A stretch of 64,000 nucleotides of DNA. It comes from Dreissena polymorpha (taxonomy: Eukaryota; Mollusca; Bivalvia; Myida; Dreissenidae). Location of the stretch: NCBI RefSeq assembly GCF_020536995.1, contig NC_068357.1, positions 130,432,352 to 130,496,351 on the forward strand, read 5' to 3'. Within the stretch, counting starts at the first letter, position 1, and the number at the start of each line of letters is the position of its first letter. Positions 35,061-49,600 of this stretch are shown in pieces. The notes under the pieces were generated by a model. The model searched no databases. It worked only from the letters and a program-made list of their open reading frames with translations, and was not told the DNA's origin. Position numbers and translations under genes: made by a program.

Positions 35061-38000
35061 AATACATTTTTTTTTTAAATTCACACATAAATAAACTTTC
35101 TTTTTGCTCTTATCATTTGCGGACGTAATTAAAGCAGTGAAGTTGATGACGTCATCACTATATTTATTCATTGAGCTGTTATATTGGCTTTACGGGCCAT
35201 GGAGACGCCGGATGTCGGTAGTCGGGCAACAGCACGGACCAGGGGGCAGTGGTACCTATCCCGGCGGAACCACAGGTATCAAGTAACGATCAAGATTTCA
35301 CTGTTACAAACATGGTCAGTTATTATTGGAAACAACAATGTAAGTGTGTAATTATCGTATGCTTCTTATTCTTCGGCTTTCTCTTATGAAGTTTTCCGTA
35401 ATCTGCTCTTTAGAGATAGATCTTCATTATTAAAAGACGACGCTTATCAATTTTGGACGGTAGAATATAATTTCTTTAGCGCGTTACAAACTGGATGTGT
35501 TAATTTTACTTGAACTTGAGACAGTGTGTGCTCGGGCAAGTTTTTGAAGGCGGTTACAATCTCATTCAATGCATGTGAATGGTTGTCTTTTTATTATTGC
35601 GCACAAGAGTGACAGCAAACAAAATAACACACATTTAATTAATTTATTAATTTCATAACAGCAATACTCTTTTCATTACTAAACAATCACTTATTTTAGG
35701 GATGCAACATGTTTTAAAACAATTAACCGGTTAAATTATTTCTGATACCGCTTGATTAATTTGTTAACTGAAAGACTGCAACAAAGCTAGCTATTCGATG
35801 TACCACTATGAAGTCGGGTTGTTGTAGTGCATAGGCGACAGGAAACACTTTTCTTTTCACATGAAACACATAAACATGCAAATTAAACAAATAATTTTGA
35901 AAAAAAAAATGAAATGAAATAACTTTTTGGCGGAAGATTCTCTCATTCAACGAGTTTCTTTCGAGAATCTTTTTGGCATGATCCTATTATAACACATCCT
36001 TCCGGGGTCGGGGATATAAGCTATCATAATTGTATTGTAATTTTTTTGTTAATGTTTTATTTCTTACAAAAGATAACTATGCATTTGTTGTTTAAACTCA
36101 GCCTCGACAGATATTTTGCCAAACTTAAATAATTAATTAATTCCAAACTTATTGTGCTTGTCGTTGGATAATATATGCTTGCATTATAGACAACGAGTTT
36201 AACATTTGGGAAGGTTAAACCCACTGAGGAAAACTGTTTTAAATTTATGATACTACAAAGGCGTAATTGTTCTGATCTTTAAAATCATTGTCTGTACTGA
36301 CTTTACCAAACAATGGTACTTCTTTCACGTCAATCAGACGTTCATCATGATAAAAACGTACCCCGTCTTCAAGCAAAGCAATTAGATTATTATAATGCTC
36401 AAATTTTCCATTTTTTCCAAATCGAATATCGTCAACAACAACTAATACCCAAACGTACCCCGTTTTCAAGCAAAGCAATTAGATTATTATAATGCTCAAA
36501 TTTTCCATTTTCCAAATCGAATATCGTCAACAACAAATACTACCCATTTAAGAGCCCCAAATATCTCGTCAACGGACATTTTAAAAATGTATTTAATGTA
36601 ACTCAGATCAAATGGTAAACGTAATTACCTTGACATTCTAAACCTTGTACTGAACGTCGTAGGGTAATAGGCAATTGTGTCCAATTCAATTGACCAATAA
36701 GGGTGTAACAAATAGTACGCTTGCGTAGTTTGTAAGAGTGTGAGCAGCTAGCGGTCATTAAAGATATATTTTCATGGTACAATATTGCGCAACTCGAAGT
36801 ATGTACATTGCAGATCGTGCGTCAATTTTTAAATGTAATCTTGTATTAGAATGACCCATAAAGATAACAACAAAAGCGCATTCCGGAAAACGTGCAGTCA
36901 CAATGTTTAGTCATAATTGTGTCTGTGTATTCAAACTTGGAGGTACAGTTACTGTTACAAACACAATTCTCATCTCTACAATGAGAGCAAAGTAACTGAG
37001 TTTATTGCATGTTTGATATGTTTTCCCAAAGTGTGCGTTTGAAGTTCCGCGGTCGTTGCATGGTTTGGTGCTTTGATGCGTAATGCCACGTTTACTATGC
37101 GGTAGCGCTAATAGCCTCCATATAGACTTCTTCTAACACCCTGGTTTCGAGAATGACGCGACGTCATTTGATGTCGTAGATTATATCGACTTTAAGTGCT
37201 CTTGAATGTACTCTTTCTACTTAGCTATTTGCATTTTTTTTCTATTGAAAGCAGTGTACGTTCGTTTAGCAGTTTGTCCCTGATCGTCGAAGAATTCATA
37301 CCAAAGACAATTAAATCGCTGATCCAATTAAACGAAGCCTAGTGACGACCTGATGGATTCGTGTACCTTCGTTATATACTATATGACAATCAAACTCTAA
37401 AAGAGCTCAATATTGATTTGGTTTTTGATTGTATATGAGAGGACAACTGTGAAAAAATTCTTGCTGTCTTATTTACTCAATTTGCTACGTTACAAGTGTG
37501 TCTCTGCCTTTCTCACCAGTCACCAAAAATATTGTTGAAATGCCAGCAAGCTCCGTGACTATAAATGTCCAGCATTAAATATCACAATAGTAATACTTTT
37601 CCATTATCAGTTGTATTTTGATACCATGAAATACCGTTTCTTGATCCATTTGTAGAGATTCGTAATACAAATGTATAGAGACAAATGATTTCATAACAAC
37701 ACACGTTTGAGGTTTTATATTTAAAAGTATACTTATGAAAGCTAAGCTTTACAACTTCTAAAAGGTATATTCATCTAATCAACTCATCTTATAAACTGAA
37801 TAAATGGGTTCTCTGCATCTACTTTATAAATGACCACTGAGTATGTAAAAAAGCCAAGGTATGTATCTATGTTTCTGAACCATAGAACAAAACACGGTAA
37901 CAAAGCTAGTGTGTAGCTTTATTTAAAAAATGTGAAAATCATGCCAGTATCGAAAATTATGCAACAATAACAACATCGACAAAAAAGCACAACAACATTA

Positions 38001-38229
38001 AATACTGAAAGAAAATTACAATAATGTGTAAAGTATTATTTATGAAAAACAATAACGTTTTACAATAAAATATATTGAATAGAAACATTACAATGCTGTC
38101 TCATTGATTTAATCAAATATATTTTCCATCGTGTTTAAAACCCTCACATACCGCGTGAACACGGATGTTAAACGATGTTTGAACTCATAATTAATATATA
38201 TCGATGTATATTCACATTTAATTTTTAAC
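35061..38229. other. Mostly empty stretch, one 97-bp tandem duplication
   Basis: A small GC-rich island lies at 35190-35290. A 97-bp segment is repeated in tandem at 36354-36450 and 36451-36545, the second copy with a small deletion; it falls in a minus-strand open frame (36478-36245, reading KFEHYNNLIALLEDGVRFYH) with no known family. I saw nothing else supportable. Confidence 0.4.
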
Positions 38230-38231
38230 TA

Positions 38232-39193
38232 CCGTAATTACTCTATGTTTTCGTGTCCGAAAACTTAGATACGAAAAATATTCACAAAATACAGGTGTCC
38301 GAAAACTTAGAGTCGAAAATTGAAGTGTCCGAAATAGCGTCAATTGTATAAACGACTACGGGTAATAGCACGCGCTATATACCATGCCGTATAGTATAAA
38401 TTATAGTTATATGTGTTTGCACTGCATTTTAAATAATTTTAAATTCTTAATTTATTTGACAGATCGTTACTACAAGGTTGTTCTTTGACCAACGAGTTCA
38501 AAGATGAGCATGTGATGTTCCGATACTCGCTAGTATGAACCTGTAATTAACGCAAAAAAAGCAAACAATGAATTCTTTGTTTGTTCATTTCCGATAGTTG
38601 TTGTCTTACACCTTCCATTGTTCGTAAAACTTGCAATAGGGAGCATCACACTTTGAAGCGTTTAGTATTTGTCAGTTATTTTACTGAGAAGGGGAAGTAC
38701 CATTGCGGTAGATAATAGCACAGTTCTGCTGTGACGTCACTAATTGCTAAGCTGACCGATACATAGGTCACGTGGTTCAACCACAGACAAAGGATTCACT
38801 CATGTGGATTCACTCATGTTAATTGGCACTACCCCTTGTTATTGTCATAACGCTTATGCTATCGGGCGAAACCATTGAATCATACCGGTTTACAAGGTTA
38901 TTTAACCTATAACGCAAATGTAATGGTCCGTTGCCCTCAGGCATGCACCTTTCATGTTTTATGATGTTAATCTGGTTGTAAAACCCCATGATCGAAGTGT
39001 CATTAGATATCCAAAACAGAAACGAAATTTGGTAAAAAAGCGCTGTAAAAAAGACTGTCCGAAAACTTAGAGACATTAATTATGGACGAAAACTCGTGTG
39101 TCCGAAAATTAAGAGTCACGAAAAATAATTATTTTTGCTTAAAAACGGGATGTCCGAAAACTTAGAGTGTCCGAAAACATAGAGTAATTACGG
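38232..39193. mobile_element. TIR DNA transposon of 962 bp with TA target
   Basis: The left end CCGTAATTACTCTATGTTTT is repeated exactly in inverse at the right end, and TA flanks both (38230-38231 and 39194-39195). Inside each end the word TGTCCGAAAACTTAGA recurs several times (38257, 38298, 39057, 39151), giving tandem subterminal motifs where a transposase could bind. No transposase frame is seen. The TA target fits Tc1/mariner-type elements. Confidence 0.83.
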
Positions 39194-39195
39194 TA

Positions 39196-40700
39196 TGACC
39201 TTCATCTTGAAGTTTGTAAAGTGGTTCGAATATGCGACATGTCGTATCATATAAGACAACATCAACTTAAGATATTAATTATCTTAAATTGCATGCAAAA
39301 TAACATAAATCTCATTTGAGTTTACCTGATTTGTTTTTTGAAATAGCAAAATCCTAAATATGTATTGTTCGAAGAAGAACCAAACAAGAATGGTATTAAA
39401 TAGACAAACGGCATGGGAATATATATTAAAGTGATTGTTTTGTGATAAAATAATATACATTGGCCGAATGATTGGATTATGGAGCACAGCAATAAAAAAC
39501 CTAATATTGGGTATTAACGTACGCAAAGTAATGCATGACTTTTTCATATAAAAAAGCAGCAGTATTATAGAAACTTATTTCGAAGCTTATTTTTGGAAAC
39601 GAATATTAAAGAGAATCATTTAGCTTTTTTGAAGATGTATGACCGATTCAACATTTTGTATGGCTGATGTCAGATTAAATATCAAGGTCATTTTTCTTTA
39701 CTTATGCTATAAATATTTAACTAGCTGCTTTGATGACCTTTATACAAAACGAATGCGTTTAAATCTGTAATCGTATTTGGAAACTCTATAATCAAATTAC
39801 GCCAACATAAAAGTTGAAAGCTTAAAGAGGATAATCTTTTTATTCGTTAAGAAAACCCACCCTTGACACATTACTTCGATTTTAATATAACTGAATATGC
39901 TTGATTAAGATTTACTTAAACATTAGAAAACCGCTAAATTCAAGTAGTGGTCTATGTTTTACTTTTGCAACTTCGGCGTTGCCCAAAACAGGACGGTGTG
40001 ACAATAAAAATATCGGCTTATCATCTCAATACATGTGTCATATTCTGACGTAGAGAGAATGCCAATTTCAATATCCATCAAACAATTGAACTAAACGAAA
40101 GCCCTTCAATACTTCTTGATCGTGTATTTTGATAAGCGTTATTGACAGTCTATTGTGATTAAATGTAAATATCTGATATCAGAATGACCATTCAACGAAC
40201 TTGCGCTTTGCTCTTGAGGTAAACTATTCACGTCCACGATTATTCCACGAATGAATGCGTCGTTTTTAACAATAATGAAGAGAACTGCGTGTTGATACAA
40301 AAATATTAACTATTGTTTCATTCATTGGTCCGGGCCATTTGAAACGCTGACAGTGATTTAAAGGGAAGTTGACCGTGTTTATGGAGCTGTCTCAACGAAT
40401 CAAAAGTGTCGGACACAGCGTTGGTTATCGGGTCTTGCTCTTCAAACTATCTTCACACTTGACCTGAAATACTCTGAGATATCATTTATTCAACAATTCG
40501 TCATAATTCAACAGAACGACTGAAGTGAAGCGGGTCTAAAGGTCAACATTTGCCCAGCTGGATGAACAGTGTATTCGGAAAAGGACCTCAATAAACTCGA
40601 TTCAAATTTGCATATATTATCAGTTAACATTATCTTGCAAAACCACATAAAAATACTACGACACTATTATTACAACACCACATGTCATCATATTTAGAAC
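39196..40700. other. Upstream intergenic DNA, no gene recognised
   Basis: AT-rich interval before the IL-17-like gene. No coding motif or repeat that I could support. Confidence 0.4.
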
Positions 40701-40713
40701 AAGCATAGTTTAA

Positions 40714-40723
40714 GGGAAATTCC
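40714..40723. promoter_or_regulatory. kappaB site GGGAAATTCC
   Basis: A perfect match to the Rel/NF-kappaB consensus GGGRNNYYCC, about 120 bp upstream of a TATA box and about 150 bp before the expected start of the IL-17-like transcript. In animals, IL-17 cytokine genes belong to Rel-driven innate immunity, so the placement fits. Confidence 0.5.
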
Positions 40724-40836
40724 GCGTTTTAGAGGCAGACATGTTGACACAAAACGGATGTTGTTTAATATCGAACATATGCAATTGGTATTTTAAAATC
40801 ATTGGTCTGTCACGTTTAACTTTACCAGAGTATAAC

Positions 40837-40845
40837 TATATAAAG
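40837..40845 (+). promoter_or_regulatory. TATA box TATATAAAG
   Basis: It would place the transcript start near 40867 and leaves a leader of about 27 bases before the ATG at 40894. Confidence 0.5.
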
Positions 40846-40893
40846 ATAAAATCTTGTCACAATAATCATACTTCAACAAGAATTGCTTTGAAA

Positions 40894-41846
<953 letters not shown>

Positions 41847-41951
41847 AAGGAATCTCTATTGAAACACAGATTTTGACCTAACAATTTCGGTCGATGTTAA
41901 AAGACAACAGCAGTGGGCTTACAAAGTTGTTTTTTTATTTGTTTTTTTTTT

Positions 41952-41985
41952 GGGGGGGGGGGTGGGGGTGGGGGGTGGGGGGAGG
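41952..41985 (+). repeat. G-run tract, quadruplex-capable
   Basis: Several runs of five or more G separated by single T or A, about 100 bp after the IL-17-like stop codon and probably in its 3' UTR. Preceded by a T run. Confidence 0.85.
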
Positions 41986-42889
41986 ACCTACCATTTATCA
42001 CGATTTTCGGTTCTATACAGTAATGCAATATAACTGTGATGATTTCATCGAGTATTTTCACGATAAGAGTTGACACTGTACTGTCGCATTGATTAACTAC
42101 ATTGAACTAAAGGGTTCTGTCCGATGATATAATTTACGACATTGAAAAGTACCTGTATACTACTACCAAAGTGTGTTACCGGTATATTTTGTATAAAGCA
42201 TTCCGTTTGACGGTTTAACATATGATATTATATTGTTATTTTTTATTGAGCACGCGCTCGACATTAACGATATATTTACACGATGTAAACGCCAGTGTAC
42301 CAACGTTAATAAAAATGCTGAAATATTTGTGCAGGGTCTAAATTATAACCGCTCAATTTTAAAGCTCATGTATTTATTTTAAATAATTGTGATGTCATGT
42401 TATTTTATGTTTGTGTGATTAAATGATAACAAAGAAGTTACAAAAGACGTTATAATTCATTTGGTTCTTTCTTCAATTGTGACCAAATGATCGATGACTG
42501 CAATTGTGTATAATTGTAGCCTTATTTGTAGACATTACTTCTAGATTGTGAAAATACATGTGAAGTTGACTTGAATTAAATAAAAGAGCTTTATTTGTTT
42601 AGCAGTAAATTTCATTTTAGATTCAAACACTAAAAGCATATTTTACACAATATTTGTTTTCAGCGTGTATAGAAACATAGAATATAAAAAGAAATGTGAC
42701 AGAATACGTCCATATAACATAATCATGCTTAAATAACCCACATTACAACTTAAATATAACATATCCGAAAGTGATTGTTCGAAATACAGGCTTCCTTATA
42801 AGGTACTAACTTTACGCCAATTCCTTATTTAGAGGCCATTATTGCGGATATTTATATTCGGTTCATTCTAGAATAGCGCAGCTATATTT
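41986..42889. other. 3' flank of the IL-17-like gene
   Basis: Likely 3' UTR to the AATAAA at 42579-42584; beyond that no gene is recognised. Confidence 0.4.
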
Positions 42890-43165
42890 TCGTTATTATT
42901 GGCTATTTTAATGTAATATTTTTTTAAATTTATATATTTGATACAGTTATTGATGTTGTTTTCTGACCCTTATTTCTAGAGGAGATTAATCGATAGCTGA
43001 ATACTAGTCATGTTTTAGCTACATATATTTGTTATTTTTGGCTATTTTAATGTAAGATTTATTAAATTTATGTCTCTGATACAGGTCTTGAAGTTTTTTC
43101 TGACCCTTACTTCTAGAGAAGACTAACCGGTAGCTGAATACTAGTTATGTTTAAGCTATACCATT
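42890..43165. repeat. Tandem duplication, period 139 bp
   Basis: GGCTATTTTAATGTAA at 42901 recurs at 43040, and the following ctgacccttatttctagag and agctgaatactagt words recur at the same offset. Two copies, noncoding. Confidence 0.85.
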
Positions 43166-43244
43166 CCCTTCTTATTCATAAAAGTACAAGGGGATATGAT
43201 TAAAGATGCAAAGCGATTTCAATGCGTCAACATGAAAGCTTGAC

Positions 43245-43840
43245 TGCACCGGAAGCAGCGGTATAGGTTCCTCAAGTAGATTTTAAAGTTTAATCGAGTT
43301 GCCTCAATATTTCATTTTATAATTCAAACGCATGCGCGCATACTAGCTGTAATAGTGTGTTTTCTTCATAGAAGTGATAAAACGCGTTTTCTCGCTCATG
43401 CAGACCAACGGTATATCCGGTGTTCTTAAATCTCGGCATACGACTATTGAATGAGGGTCTACAAAACGGTGATGTCTACTTTTGGTAAACAGTCCCTCGC
43501 CGATCTTATCGTAACAGTTCCGACTTCATTCGTACGTAATGCCAATATTTCGGACAGCGTTCTCGTCAGTGCGACGTCACTGACGTCACCATAAAGGCGA
43601 CACTGCACCAGAAGCAGCGACTCAGGGGCCTCTAGAAATCTGGAATGTTTCATCGAGATGCCTCCTTGTTTTGTTTTATAATTAAAAATCAAATGCGTAT
43701 ACCAGCTTTGTTTGGGTGCTTATATTAAAATATATATTTCTATCTCCGAAAAAACGTGTCTTCTTCATCTTGGATGCCAACGGTACAATTTCTATATCCG
43801 AAAAACGTGTCTTTTTCATCTTGGATGCAAACGGTGCATC
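43245..43840. repeat. Diverged direct duplications
   Basis: GCACCGGAAGCAGCG (43247) recurs as gcaccagaagcagcg (43605), followed by related sequence. Inside the second copy a unit of about 54 bp with tccgaaaaa.cgtgtcttcttc is repeated twice (43740 and 43795). A double CRE-like gacgtcactgacgtca lies at about 43570-43585. Confidence 0.6.
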
Positions 43841-44598
43841 AGGCAATTACGTGTATCCCTTTACCCAACAAAAGCCCGCCTAACGGCGGAGCGTCAATTG
43901 TATTGGATATTCAATATTGACCAAAGAAAGCGCACTCTTTATGAGCGACAGCACTCATGTGCATTTAATACCTGTTAGTATATAATTCAGACGACTCGCG
44001 AAGTACATGTAATTGCCACAGAAATCTTGACCAGATTATTAGAGGAATGATGGCAATCGACTTGTAACACGTTTAAACAAATTATCGTTGAATTGATAAT
44101 GCAGCTTTAAATGTTGAAATCTTCCATTAGCATAAATATATTGTAATCCAAAACCCACTTTAGAATGTAAATATTTACGTGATTGTAATCCAAAACACAC
44201 TTCCGAACTAAATATTAACGCGATAAAAAGGGCGCTAAAAATGTGCAGCACGCACAACGTCGTGTCGTTTGCATGGAAAGCGGGAGTGTATTGATCTTAA
44301 ACATGCACATTTCACGTCAAGCGATTTACGCTTTTTGAGTGGGAATATTTCATAACATCTTTAAATAACCCCTTATGCCGAAATTCATTTTATACTTAAG
44401 AAAAGTCTAAGTTTATAAAAAATTTGAGTACTTTTATCATGAGTTTGCTTTAAAAAAATAGAATAAACGGGTAATCAAAAAATTGGACAAGTTGTAAGTA
44501 TGCACTAATAGAGTCGGGTTTATACGGATGAATTTGGGAATCGGTCAAGTAGGTATTATATTATCTATACGGAAAGGGTTTTAAACAAACAAAAAAAC

Positions 44599-44675
<77 letters not shown>

Positions 44676-45200
44676 AAATTTATCAATGACTTTATGGTCG
44701 TTGTTTTTAAGAGTCATCTCTCACCAAATGACGTAATCTGACTCTAAAAAAGGACGCTTAAATACGAAGACTCACTAGATTCCGGGAAAAGATAAATAAC
44801 CGTTTTTGCGTCAAATAAAGTTGGGTTCAGATTAAAGTAGAAATGCTGTTTGTTTACGAGTCAAAAAATGTTGTGTGCGAACGCACTCAATGCACCCTCT
44901 CTCGCTGACTATAGGTATGGAAACGTTCTTGATAATTGATTTGTTAATTTTCTCATCTTTTCAACAACACGTTCAGTTTTTTTAGGGATTTCTGCGCACA
45001 TGTCACATTCATTGCAACGTGTCGCAGTTTGTCCCGTAATCAGCTGATAGGTGGGTTGAATCGCGTAAACAGGATAGTTTGATTAGAGATCTTAAATGTA
45101 AAATACAAAAACTATATGATGAAGTGTTTAGTCTTTAATCAACGCAAATAGACAATTGCAATCAACCTTGGAAAAAATAGGCATGTGCAGTGATACAACT
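43841..45200. other. No gene recognised; AT run at 44603-44673
   Basis: Holds a 71-bp AT microsatellite and a short direct repeat (aatccaaaac.cactt) at 44147 and 44186. No coding motif seen. Confidence 0.4.
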
Positions 45201-45204
45201 CCTG

Positions 45205-45353
45205 AAACACCAAATACTCCCCGGCAGGGTTCAAATATAAGGAAGGACACTAAAAACAATCAAATAAACCTACATCTGGAACACAAAATACTCCCCGGCA
45301 GGGTTCAAATATAAGGAAGGACACTAAAAATAATCAAGATAAACCTACATAAA
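45205..45353. repeat. Tandem duplication, period 74 bp
   Basis: AAATACTCCCCGGCAGGGTT begins at 45212 and again at 45286; nearly identical units. Confidence 0.93.
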
Positions 45354-45419
45354 ATCAGTATCAGGACCCTGGAGATCACAAAGACACACACAGTTTAAAA
45401 GGAAAGCGTAGATCAATGG

Positions 45420-45700
45420 AACAAACAAACATTAAAAAAAGACTATTGCCAAGCAATATATGTCCCCTACCGGCTCCAATTTTGTTGCCATAGCAACCAG
45501 AATTTTTGACATAGGAACAAAATGAAATGGCGTGCATAATGTCCATATTGTCATCTATCCATGTTTCAAGTTTCATGAACAAAATATGAAAAACTTTTAA
45601 AGTTTTTGCAGGATCCAGAAAAGTGTGACAGACAGACAGACTCACAGACGCACAGAGGGCAAACCATAGGTCCCCTCCGGTGAAACCGGTAGGTAACAAT
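45420..45700. repeat. Dispersed repeat with gacagacagaca and ccggtgaaaccggtag words
   Basis: Noncoding repeat with ttgttgccatagcaacca and a GACA run near 45630. The style matches dispersed bivalve repeats as I recall them; class unknown. Confidence 0.45.
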
Positions 45701-46249
45701 AATAACAAGAACATCTTGATGGTAGGAACATATAAGACCAGGTATCTGAGTGCAAAGTATAAAGCAGATTATGGAAGAATTAATCTGTATGTTCAGAAAC
45801 AACTTAAATTTTCTGTGAAAGAAGCCAAAGGTTTCATTGAAGGATATGAAGGAGTTATCCCAGTTATCCTCTGAGATAAACAAAAACATCTGTTTAAAAG
45901 GGGAACAGTTTTACTAGCACGAAATTTGAGGGATTACTTCACTGAACTTTTGATCAAGAAACAGTTTAAACTTTGTAGTTATAAATTATAATGTTTATAG
46001 CTGAATATACATTAAAGATACACTTTTGCTTTAACTATAGAGAGGTAGATAAACATTAACAATAACAAGATAGGTCATATTATTCATTAAGGTGTATTTA
46101 TTTTTTTGACACAAACTATTAACTTATGTCTTGTTTAAAATGGGAAAGTATCATACAACTTGGTTGTTTTAAATGTGACTCAATATCGAAGTCATATAAC
46201 AAAGTAACATTAAATTGTTCTCTTAAATAGTAATTTTAATTACTTACTG

Positions 46250-46680
46250 TATTGCTTTGTAATGGAAAATCATCATACAATTTTGTGGTTGTCTTGAACA
46301 GGAACAGTTATTAATTATTAAGTTATTTTCTTGTTCATTTAAGGAACAGTAAATATCATAAAATTGTTGTTTAAATAGTATAGTAAGGGAAATTAAATAA
46401 TGTAATGCTTGTAATGGAAAAGCATAATACTATTTTGTGGCTGTCTTGAACAGGAACAGTAATTATTTATTATCTTGTTCATTTAAGGAACAGTTACAAT
46501 CATAAAATTGTTTAAATATTATAGTAAGGTTGTTTATATTGAAAAGTAGTGATAAACAGTCAACTATTATAGTTATGAAAATTAATTATTGTCTTTTTCG
46601 TATTGGATAAGTGTTAAACAGTCGAAAATTAATGTAATGAAAATTACTTATTGTCATGTTCATAGTGGATAGGATATGAT
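46250..46680 (+). repeat. Tandem monomers directly before a LINE
   Basis: A unit with TTGTAATGGAAAA, tgtcttgaacaggaacagt and cttgttcatttaaggaacag begins at 46256 and 46409 (offset 153). Shorter units of about 62 bp with gaaaatta.ttattgtc follow at 46575 and 46640. They end where the LINE endonuclease frame begins, so they may be its 5' UTR monomers. Confidence 0.6.
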
Positions 46681-49600
46681 GTTGTTTGTTTGCAAGAGAC
46701 AAAATTGGCTAAAGATAATGTTGTTTGCTTTCATAATTATCAAAGTCATGCTGTTCTTAATCCATCTGAGCAAAATGATCCTGTATCCAGAGGAATGTTA
46801 CTTTTATTAAATACTTCAATCAGTTCAGGTATTTCAAGTAGTAAAAATACATGTAATGGGATTTCAATGGGTGAAATTATGTAAAAAAATATTCTTCACT
46901 AGAAAAGAATCTTTATATCTGTTTTACATATATTGCTCCAGAATATTCTTCAAATATAATAAGACATAACCTGAATATTTTATCTTTTGTTGAGAAGGAT
47001 GATTGTAATTTGATTAATTTAGGTGATATTATTCTTTTTGGAGATACAAATGCAATAACAGGTGTAAAAGATGATTTTTTAGATGCTACTTGTACACATT
47101 TGCCTTCCCCATATTTTAAGGGGAGTACTGGGTCTTTTTTTAAAAAGAAATAGTCAAGATAATATTTGTAATAGTAGAGGTAAAGATCTGATTGATTTAT
47201 GTATATCTGCAAATTTAATTATTTTAAATGGCAGAACTTTTGAGGATTGTAAAGGAAAGCCCACCTGCTTCCAATATAACGGGAATAGTGTTGTTGACTA
47301 CTGTATTATTAGTGATGAGATTTTTGATAAGATACTATATTTTCAAGTTGAGAATCACATTTCTTTTTTAAGTGACCACGCTAAATTGAATGTAAAAATG
47401 TTTGCAAAATTCAATAGGACAAGCACTATAAGTACTCTTTATGATCTGCCATCATCTTGGAAATGGACAGACACATCTTGTTCAGATTTTAAAAGAGCTT
47501 TATCCTCTATTTAAATTAAATAGAAAATAGATAGTTTTGAAAGTGATTCTTTGCAGAATAATGATGAAATGGTGACTAATTATAGTGATATAATATACAC
47601 AGCTTTTCACAAATCATTAAATAAAAAGATAAAATTTAGAAAATCCATAAAGTCTGCCTAAAAAGAAAAGGTTTGATAGTGACCTTGTGATAATGCGTAA
47701 AGAATTATAACGTAGAAGTTCGTTGTACTCTAGAAATCCATTTGACAATATTTTAAAAGGATCATTCTTTAAATATAGAAACTTGTATAAACGTTGCTGT
47801 ATACAAAAAATGAATGCCTTTGAATAAATATCATAACTAGATTAGATAGTATGTGGAAAAATAACCACTTTGAAATTGGGAATTAGTAAAAGGTGTTAAT
47901 GAAGAAGGCAAAGCAAATGATCCTGCTGATAAGATATCAGCAGATAACGTGATAAAAAATGTGCAACTCTTTTCAGTGTGGAGAAAGATTTTGAACATAT
48001 TGAAGTATACTAGCATGCTACAAAATGTTGAAAGATTGAAATCTTTTTTCGAGTAACATTTTTCAATTACAGAATACTTTTAAGTGGTACATATAAATCT
48101 GCATGGAAATCTGGTTAGATAAAGGTAATTCATAAAGGTGGGCGCCCTAAAGACCCAACTTATTATAGAGGTATATCAGTTATGCCATGTCTATCAAACG
48201 TTTTCAGTAGAATATTGAATAGCAGATTTCAAAAATGTATAGATAATGGTATTATAATAAAGCACAAATTGGTTTTCAGCCTCACTCAAGAACATCTGAT
48301 CACATGTTTGTTGTACGAACTTTAATTAATACATTTTTCAGTAAGGGAGCTAAACTGTATGCATGTTTCGTTGATTTTTCCTAGGCTTTTGATAATGTTA
48401 TTCACTCAGTCCTTTTTTTATAAAATATGTAATATTGGTATATCTTGTCGACTTTTTAATGTAGTTAAAGGTATGTATCAATCAAATATGATGCACATAA
48501 AGGTTGACGATATGTTAACTAAATCATTTTATCCCCAGATGGGAGTGTGCCAAGGGTCCAATCAAGCTTAGCCCGAATCTTTACAAGATATTTTGTAAAT
48601 GACATGCCATCAATTTTTGATAGTGAATATGACCAAGTGTGTCTTAATGATGTGAAATTTAGTTGTTTGCTACATGCTGATGATTTGTTGTTACTGTCAA
48701 CATCTTCAACAGATTTACAGAATTGTTTGAATAAGCATATCGATGTTTTGTGAAAATAATGGACTGATTGTAAATATAAAGAAGACGAATATTATGACTG
48801 TTAGTAAAAGTGGAAAGCTTTCTTATGAAAAGTACTAATTTAATGAAGTTGAAGTCAAGCATGTGAATAGGTATAAATATCTTGGAATTATTTTTTAATC
48901 ATTTGGAACTTTGCGCTACTGTCAGAATGATCTTTACAAAAGAGTATTGCAAGCAAGTTTAAAGATTAGTAAGGTTTTTAATCAATTACATCAAAATGTT
49001 GACAGTATCATCAATCTTTTTGATCATACCATTAAACCTATCATCATGTATGCAAGTGAGATATGGGGAACTCCAAACATCACTAGTTCTACTGTAAGAA
49101 AAACAAATTATAATTTATTGAATTCTTTTTAAAATATGTATTGTGATAAAAAGCAAGTAACATTTTTAAAATGCGTTCTTGGTGTACACAAAAATGCAAC
49201 AAATGAAGCAGTGTGTGGTGAATTTGGAAGATACCCGCTATATATTGATGTTATATGTAACATAATTGAATTTTATCAAAGACTTATTTGCGAAAATGTT
49301 AGCAAAATTCTCTTAGCTCCTTCTATTGTATATTAATGATAAAGCAAGCTGAGTTTCCTCTGTACATCATTGTTTTAAACATTTAGATATTTCGGATGCT
49401 GATTTGTACAATAAGAACTTAATAAATACTGCTTAAGTCAAGACACTGAATATGTATAAAACCAACTGGTGCTTAAAAATCTCAGGCAATGAAGGGAAGC
49501 TTAGAACATACTCATTATTCAAGCAAAGATTTTCTTGAGAACAGTTCTTTCGACATATAAAAGATAAAGATGCTCGAACCTTTTTTTAACAAATTTAGGA

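Noticed and set aside
35104-35286. 60-codon frame with a Gly-rich end
   Set aside because: No family match or splice context; the GC-rich patch is too short to call a gene.
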